In this document: positions 60,067 to 64,000 of the stretch, piece by piece | How the letters are laid out: every line of letters starts with the position of its first letter | Numbering within the stretch: the first letter of the stretch is position 1 | Assembly: GCF_914271545.1 (NCBI RefSeq) | Contig: NZ_CAJZAH010000001.1 | Coordinates: forward strand, 1,426,001-1,490,000 | Source: Cupriavidus respiraculi | GTDB lineage: Bacteria > Pseudomonadota > Gammaproteobacteria > Burkholderiales > Burkholderiaceae | Length of the DNA stretch: 64,000 nucleotides | Reading direction: 5' to 3' | Program-made: the position numbers and the translations under genes | The notes under the pieces: generated by a model | Told to the model about the DNA's origin: nothing | Databases searched by the model: none | The model's input: the letters and a program-made list of their open reading frames with translations, nothing else

Positions 60067-61290
60067 ATGCCGCAAGACTGCATCGCAGGCATTGAACTTA
60101 CGGTTTTCAGGACCGAAGGGACGAACAGAGCGGAACAAGATGACGGGAACAACGGACGCCTCACTACCAGTGGCTCCTCTGCTGTAGTTCAGAAACGTAC
60201 CGCCGGGCCAATGCTCGCAGCGATCCGATCGCTGGTGTCCACGAACTCGGATCCCCAGAAACATCCACTCACCAACCAGGACTGGGCCCGCCTGCCGGTA
60301 AGCGTCACCAGCAAGATATTCACCTATCTTGCCGACCCATTCGACCGCGCCACCCTTGCCATGACTTGCCGCGTTCTGGATCAGCGGCTGAAACCGTACC
60401 GGAAGGAATTTGCGCTGTTTCGGCATGTGATAGCGGCGAAGAGACGTCTGGACACGCGGACGCAATCGTCGTGTATCCGTGAGCTTTCAGTGTGGCTTGA
60501 CATATTCAGCAGTAACGGTTGGAGCCAATGGCGGACATGCTCTGCCCTGCGAACCATCTTTGCGAGACTCGGTGCGCTCTACCCGCATGTGCCCGAGCGC
60601 GTCTTTCACGAAATCTGGCCACTCTTCCTGGGGCTGGATTCAAAACCGGCGACGCAGTTATTGCAGCAGATCGCAGACGCAGCCCTCAAGCAATCGCCCA
60701 AGTTCGCCATCGTCGTGCTAACAGAAATCGCCAGGCGCACCGTTCATAGCCCGAGTATGAAACCGGATTTTCACGACAAGCTCCTTGATCTCGCTATTCC
60801 GCTATGGCAACACCCGAACACCGAAGAGGCGGAACACCTCATTGGGGCAATCGCCCAACGCATGGAAATCCGCAAGGACAACGAGACTAACAAGCGTCGG
60901 GACGAAGCAAGATGGAAAAGGATGGTGGCGCTGTTGCCATCGACCACAAATGTCAATTCCCCCGCCGTGCTTGGTTTGGCGCTTTCCGCCCTAGAAATCC
61001 AGTTCCACTGGGAGAGGCATGGCAAGCAGCAAGGCATCGGATTTCCCGCAGTGGCGATATTGCGAGAACGCATTGGCGCATTTCCGAGCCATGCGGACAT
61101 CGGCTCAAATGCTATCCGCTACCGTACGCGCAAGGAGGAGGAAATAGACAACCGACGAGCGAGGCGATACATCGCCAGTGGCCGCTTCGCTCGTGACTGT
61201 GCGGAAGACGAAGCAGCGCGACGGCAGTTCGCGGGGCATTTTTCGAGCAGCATGCCACGCATTCAAACCGCCGGCGGGGGCTGCGGCTAA
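60067..61290 (+). CDS. F-box-like protein, less GC-rich gene
   Basis: A 407-aa soluble protein with an F-box-like motif at about residues 72-115 (WARLPVSVTSKIFTYLADPF followed by LAMTCRVLDQRLKPY). A polar ~70-residue N-terminus precedes it, which could serve as a secretion signal. The remaining ~290 residues are alpha-helical, with no catalytic motif I recognise. It starts after an AAGGAGAGCACC site and is visibly less GC-rich than surrounding genes, suggesting acquisition by transfer. It shares the domain idea, but little sequence, with the 717-aa F-box protein at 22361. Likely a host-directed effector or orphan adaptor (inference). Confidence 0.68.
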   Translation: MPQDCIAGIELTVFRTEGTNRAEQDDGNNGRLTTSGSSAVVQKRTAGPMLAAIRSLVSTNSDPQKHPLTNQDWARLPVSVTSKIFTYLADPFDRATLAMTCRVLDQRLKPYRKEFALFRHVIAAKRRLDTRTQSSCIRELSVWLDIFSSNGWSQWRTCSALRTIFARLGALYPHVPERVFHEIWPLFLGLDSKPATQLLQQIADAALKQSPKFAIVVLTEIARRTVHSPSMKPDFHDKLLDLAIPLWQHPNTEEAEHLIGAIAQRMEIRKDNETNKRRDEARWKRMVALLPSTTNVNSPAVLGLALSALEIQFHWERHGKQQGIGFPAVAILRERIGAFPSHADIGSNAIRYRTRKEEEIDNRRARRYIASGRFARDCAEDEAARRQFAGHFSSSMPRIQTAGGGCG

Positions 61291-61357
61291 TTTAGGACAG
61301 CACGACAGTGGCCAGGCTCTTGTGTCCTGCGCCACCGAGGTAGCGTAGGAGACAAGA

Positions 61358-62812
61358 ATGAGCAAGGTGTACTGCAACTACCCAGGCTGGATTGCCTCGC
61401 GGAATCAAGCGCGGGCGGATAGCCGAAGCGTGGCCATCGCCAGCACTGGCCTGTACTCGAGTTGGGGGGCAGTTGCGCTCTGCCGCGCCGGAGTCTTTGC
61501 TGAGGCCATCACGGCTTTCTTCCGTGCCGGCGCGGCAATTTCACTACCGGCACCTGTTGCACTAACTGGAATCCGGCATGCGCTTTCGCAAGTTGGCCTG
61601 GGCCTTGGCACTGTAATGTCAATGGCGGAGATGACCGCGGCTAGCTATGTATTTGGTAAGGATGCACATGAATTCCGTTGTCTTCGCAATCACCTCCGGA
61701 AGCACAAGAGAAACAGCGAAGACTTTGCGGCCGATATACAGAACGCAAAGATGGCCGCACACCACGCCAAGCGTGGATTACCGGCCAGCGTGGTAGCACC
61801 GACCTACCCACAGGCGGACAACAGTACCGTCCGCGCAAAAAGCTATTTCGAATACGAGACCGGTCAAGTCGAAATACGGCAGGCAACCAACACCTTCAAA
61901 CGCTCCCTATGGATGTTCCTGCGCGACGGCCCCCTTCAAGGCGGTGCGGTAAGCTGCAACCTTGCGACCCTGTGGCAAGCCGCCAAGGTCAGCGATCTGC
62001 TGCATATCGCCACCGTGCCGGCCAATGCGATCGGGACAGCCATCGGCGGCGCAGCGTTTAGTGTCGCCTGTGGCGTTCTCCATATCGTGGCCGGTGTGCT
62101 CGCTCGCAGCGAGGGTCTGCAGAAGTTGGCGGCGGCAACGAACGCAAAGGCGAAAATCGACGGCGTCATCCAGAGAATCGATACCGCCAAGAGGCAGCGA
62201 GAAGCCGCGGTAGACGATGCCGCCGAAGTCGGCGCAGCGCTGCTGCGGCACGCCGCAAAGAACGAGGACCGCGCGCAGGACGATGCGCGCAAGCAGATCC
62301 GGGTCGGCAAATGGCGCATCGGCTACGGCACGATGGCCATCGCGATCGCGGCACTGTCGCTGACATGCTTCGTGATCGCCGGCGGCCTTTCGATGGGCGG
62401 TATTGTCATTGCCTTCGTCGGCGGTCTGGTCGTGGCGGGCTGGGTCGGCTATGCCGCCTATCGCAACCGGCAGGACGCGCGCAGGTTGCAGGCGGCAGTC
62501 GCGGAGGGCAAGGGCGCCGGGCCCGCGATGCCGCTCGAGGAAGCCATCGCGCGCGCCGTTGTTTATCTCGACCGGAATACCGGCATCGGCAAGGAGGACC
62601 GGGCAGGAAGGCGGATGATCAAGCATGCCCTGATGGATATCGGCATGAAGCGCGAGGATTTCTGGGCGTTGCGGTTCTGCGCCGACGACCCCGAAGTCAA
62701 GGATTCGGTGGTGGACACCTTGAAAGTCTTGATCCACAACCTTGTCGACGGCGATGGCGCACGCACGGCGCTGGCGGCCAGGGTGAACAGCAAACGTCCG
62801 GCCTCGCAATAG
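61358..62812 (+). CDS. Membrane protein of unknown function next to F-box gene
   Basis: A 484-aa protein that I do not recognise. Hydrophobic, Gly/Ala-rich segments lie at about residues 30-90, 205-245 and 320-365. Charged, coiled-coil-like stretches lie between them (for example KIDGVIQRIDTAKRQREAAV). A soluble C-terminus (about 385-484) includes EEAIARAVVYLDRNTG and KREDFWALRFCADDP. The first half of the gene is less GC-rich than the last third. It follows the F-box gene by 67 bases with a GGAGACAAG site, so the two may be co-transcribed. It could be a translocated membrane-inserting protein; that is a guess. Confidence 0.65.
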   Translation: MSKVYCNYPGWIASRNQARADSRSVAIASTGLYSSWGAVALCRAGVFAEAITAFFRAGAAISLPAPVALTGIRHALSQVGLGLGTVMSMAEMTAASYVFGKDAHEFRCLRNHLRKHKRNSEDFAADIQNAKMAAHHAKRGLPASVVAPTYPQADNSTVRAKSYFEYETGQVEIRQATNTFKRSLWMFLRDGPLQGGAVSCNLATLWQAAKVSDLLHIATVPANAIGTAIGGAAFSVACGVLHIVAGVLARSEGLQKLAAATNAKAKIDGVIQRIDTAKRQREAAVDDAAEVGAALLRHAAKNEDRAQDDARKQIRVGKWRIGYGTMAIAIAALSLTCFVIAGGLSMGGIVIAFVGGLVVAGWVGYAAYRNRQDARRLQAAVAEGKGAGPAMPLEEAIARAVVYLDRNTGIGKEDRAGRRMIKHALMDIGMKREDFWALRFCADDPEVKDSVVDTLKVLIHNLVDGDGARTALAARVNSKRPASQ

Positions 62813-62833
62813 CGGCTACCGTTTGCAGCTCTC

Positions 62834-62880
62834 GGCCGGCGGTTGCGCACCGCCGGCCCTGTCCCCTCCATGGGACAGGG
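62834..62880. terminator. Double hairpin between convergent genes
   Basis: GGCCGGCGGT (62834-62843) pairs with ACCGCCGGCC (62849-62858). Overlapping by two bases, CCCTGTCCC (62857-62865) pairs with GGGACAGGG (62872-62880). They lie between the membrane-protein stop and the Bug gene stop, a fitting place for bidirectional termination. Confidence 0.7.
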
Positions 62881-62925
62881 AGTACAGCGTGGTCGGCGCA
62901 TCCGCGCCTTGATGCCACGGCTTGC

Positions 62926-63903
62926 TTACTCCGGCTGAATCCCCGCATCCTTCACCACTTTTGCCCAGCGCGCCACCTCGCTACGCAGGAACGCGCCGAG
63001 TTGCTCGCGGCTGGAGCCTTTCAGCTCGATGCCTTGCGTGCTGAGCCGATCGCGCGTCGCACCATGCTGCAGGGCCTGATTCACTTCCTTTTCGAGGCGC
63101 GCGACGATCTCGGGCGGGGTTTTCGCTGGCACCACCATCGCCCACCACTGGTTCAGTTGCATGCCTGGAAGCCTGGCTTCGGCAGCGGTCGGCACCGTGG
63201 GCAGCGCGGGCAGCCGCGTCGCGCCGGTCACCATCAGCGCGGATAGCTTGCCCGTGCCGAGCAGGCTGCTGCCACTTGCCAGCGTGGCAAAGTGTCCGGC
63301 CACAAGCTGAGCGGCCACGTCGGTGAGGGCGGGAGCCGACCCCCGGTACGGGACCACATCGACCTTGACGTCGGCCTGGGCTTCCAGCAGTTTCGCGGAC
63401 AGATGGCTGATCGATCCATTGCCGCTGGTGGCCATCTGCAACGGCCCCGCCTTGCGTGCGTCGGCCAGGAAGCGCTGGATATCGCCCGCCTTGTAGCGGC
63501 CGCTGTCGGCAAACAGAATCAGTGGCGATTCCCCCATGAGCGAGACGGGCGCGAAATCGCGCAACAGGTCGTAGGGCATCTGCGTGAAGACGGCCGGTGC
63601 GATCGCATGCGGCAGCTCGACCACCGCCAGCGTATAGCCATCCGGCGCCGCCTTCGCGGCGGTCTCCAGACCGATACGCCCGGAGGCGCCGGAGCGGTTC
63701 TCGACCACCACGCTCTGTCCCATGGTTTCGCTCATGCGCTTGGCCAGCGCGCGGGCGAAGGCATCGGTACTGCCGCCGGCCGCCCATGGCACGATCAGGC
63801 GCAGGGGCTTGTCCGGATATGCCGCGTGGGCGGTGGGGCTCAAGGTTGCCGCCAGCAGCAGCAGCGAGGGGACCAGGCCCCGGATGGTCTTGCGTAGCGT
63901 CAT
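62926..63903 (-). CDS. Bug/TctC-family receptor
   Basis: A 325-aa receptor with signal peptide ending AHA (about residue 27), followed by YPDKPLRLIVPWAAGGSTDAFARALAKRM, NRSGASGRIGLETAAKAAPDG and VPYRGSAPALTDVAAQ. The GGSTD loop differs from the GGDTD receptors of the central regulon, so a different ligand is expected. A partial gene ends 48 bases upstream on the same strand and may be co-transcribed. No membrane carrier genes are in view. Confidence 0.91.
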   Translation of the reverse strand: MTLRKTIRGLVPSLLLLAATLSPTAHAAYPDKPLRLIVPWAAGGSTDAFARALAKRMSETMGQSVVVENRSGASGRIGLETAAKAAPDGYTLAVVELPHAIAPAVFTQMPYDLLRDFAPVSLMGESPLILFADSGRYKAGDIQRFLADARKAGPLQMATSGNGSISHLSAKLLEAQADVKVDVVPYRGSAPALTDVAAQLVAGHFATLASGSSLLGTGKLSALMVTGATRLPALPTVPTAAEARLPGMQLNQWWAMVVPAKTPPEIVARLEKEVNQALQHGATRDRLSTQGIELKGSSREQLGAFLRSEVARWAKVVKDAGIQPE

Positions 63904-63950
63904 GCGAGCGCTCCCTTGTATCAGCGTGAAAAGGCAAACGGCGGGGGGAA

Positions 63951-64000
63951 TCAGACGGATTCGACCTGGAACGGATCGCGCTCGCCCTTGGCGGTCAATA
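63951..64000 (-). CDS. C-terminal end of an unidentified gene (partial)
   Basis: On the minus strand an open frame enters from the window edge and ends at TGA (63953-63951). The visible tail reads LTAKGERDPFQVESV. It is too short to assign. It is kept because it lies directly upstream of, and in line with, the Bug gene. Confidence 0.35.
   Translation of the reverse strand, partial: LTAKGERDPFQVESV

Noticed and set aside
1-64000. tRNA, rRNA, CRISPR, phage or insertion-sequence features
   Set aside because: No cloverleaf-like tDNA, regular spaced repeat, transposase or integrase sequence was recognised on either strand by reading alone.

Overview
The window looks like a chromosome or megaplasmid segment of a Burkholderiaceae beta-proteobacterium, most likely Cupriavidus (inference). 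The base composition is strongly GC-rich. There are six periplasmic Bug/TctC receptors, a CatR-CatB-CatC block, a porin of the beta-proteobacterial type, and an aspartate dehydrogenase that resembles the Cupriavidus enzyme as I remember it. No rRNA, tRNA, CRISPR array, insertion sequence or phage gene was seen.

Layout. 1-8 kb: end of a thioredoxin-like gene, an HD hydrolase, a LysR/amidase/MFS locus, cheV, a zinc alcohol dehydrogenase. 8-13 kb: the lower catechol branch of the 3-oxoadipate pathway (catR, then catB-catC-Bug-pcaD) with a textbook CatR/BenM-type operator. 13-20 kb: a lipoprotein, an AAC(6')-I-like acetyltransferase, an SDR, a chemoreceptor and an MHYT-GGDEF-EAL protein. 20-24.5 kb: eutBC and a long F-box/helical-repeat protein. 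24.7-26.9 kb: a 6-hydroxynicotinate-monooxygenase-like flavoprotein and its IclR regulator.

26.9-51.8 kb is the core of the window. A minus-strand operon (34.5 to 26.9 kb) encodes a Bug receptor, a three-subunit molybdenum hydroxylase, a CoxG-like protein, an IclR regulator and a second Bug. A second minus-strand operon (47.8 to about 35.6 kb) encodes a small HTH-like protein, a Rieske oxygenase and its reductase, two SDRs, a cupin, an IclR paralogue, a ThDP enzyme, an aspartate dehydrogenase, an aldehyde dehydrogenase, an extradiol-type VOC protein and an AAHS-family transporter. Next to it lie an alpha/beta hydrolase and, divergently, a porin plus Bug gene. Each of these four transcription units carries the same 16-bp palindrome, GTTYYATATATRRAAC. 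A degenerate second copy lies 19 bp farther upstream in each case. This ties uptake, hydroxylation, ring cleavage and two near-identical IclR regulators into one regulon for an unidentified, possibly nitrogen-containing, aromatic acid. It is the best candidate here for an undescribed system.

51.9-57 kb: a CoA-transferase, a Bug receptor and an AidB-type acyl-CoA dehydrogenase, with a LysR gene divergent from them. 57.2-59.9 kb: a Fur-box-preceded feoA-feoB-Cys-rich membrane protein operon closed by a strong terminator. 60-62.8 kb: a less GC-rich patch with a second F-box protein and a membrane protein of unknown role. 62.9-64 kb: a sixth Bug receptor and the tail of a further gene.
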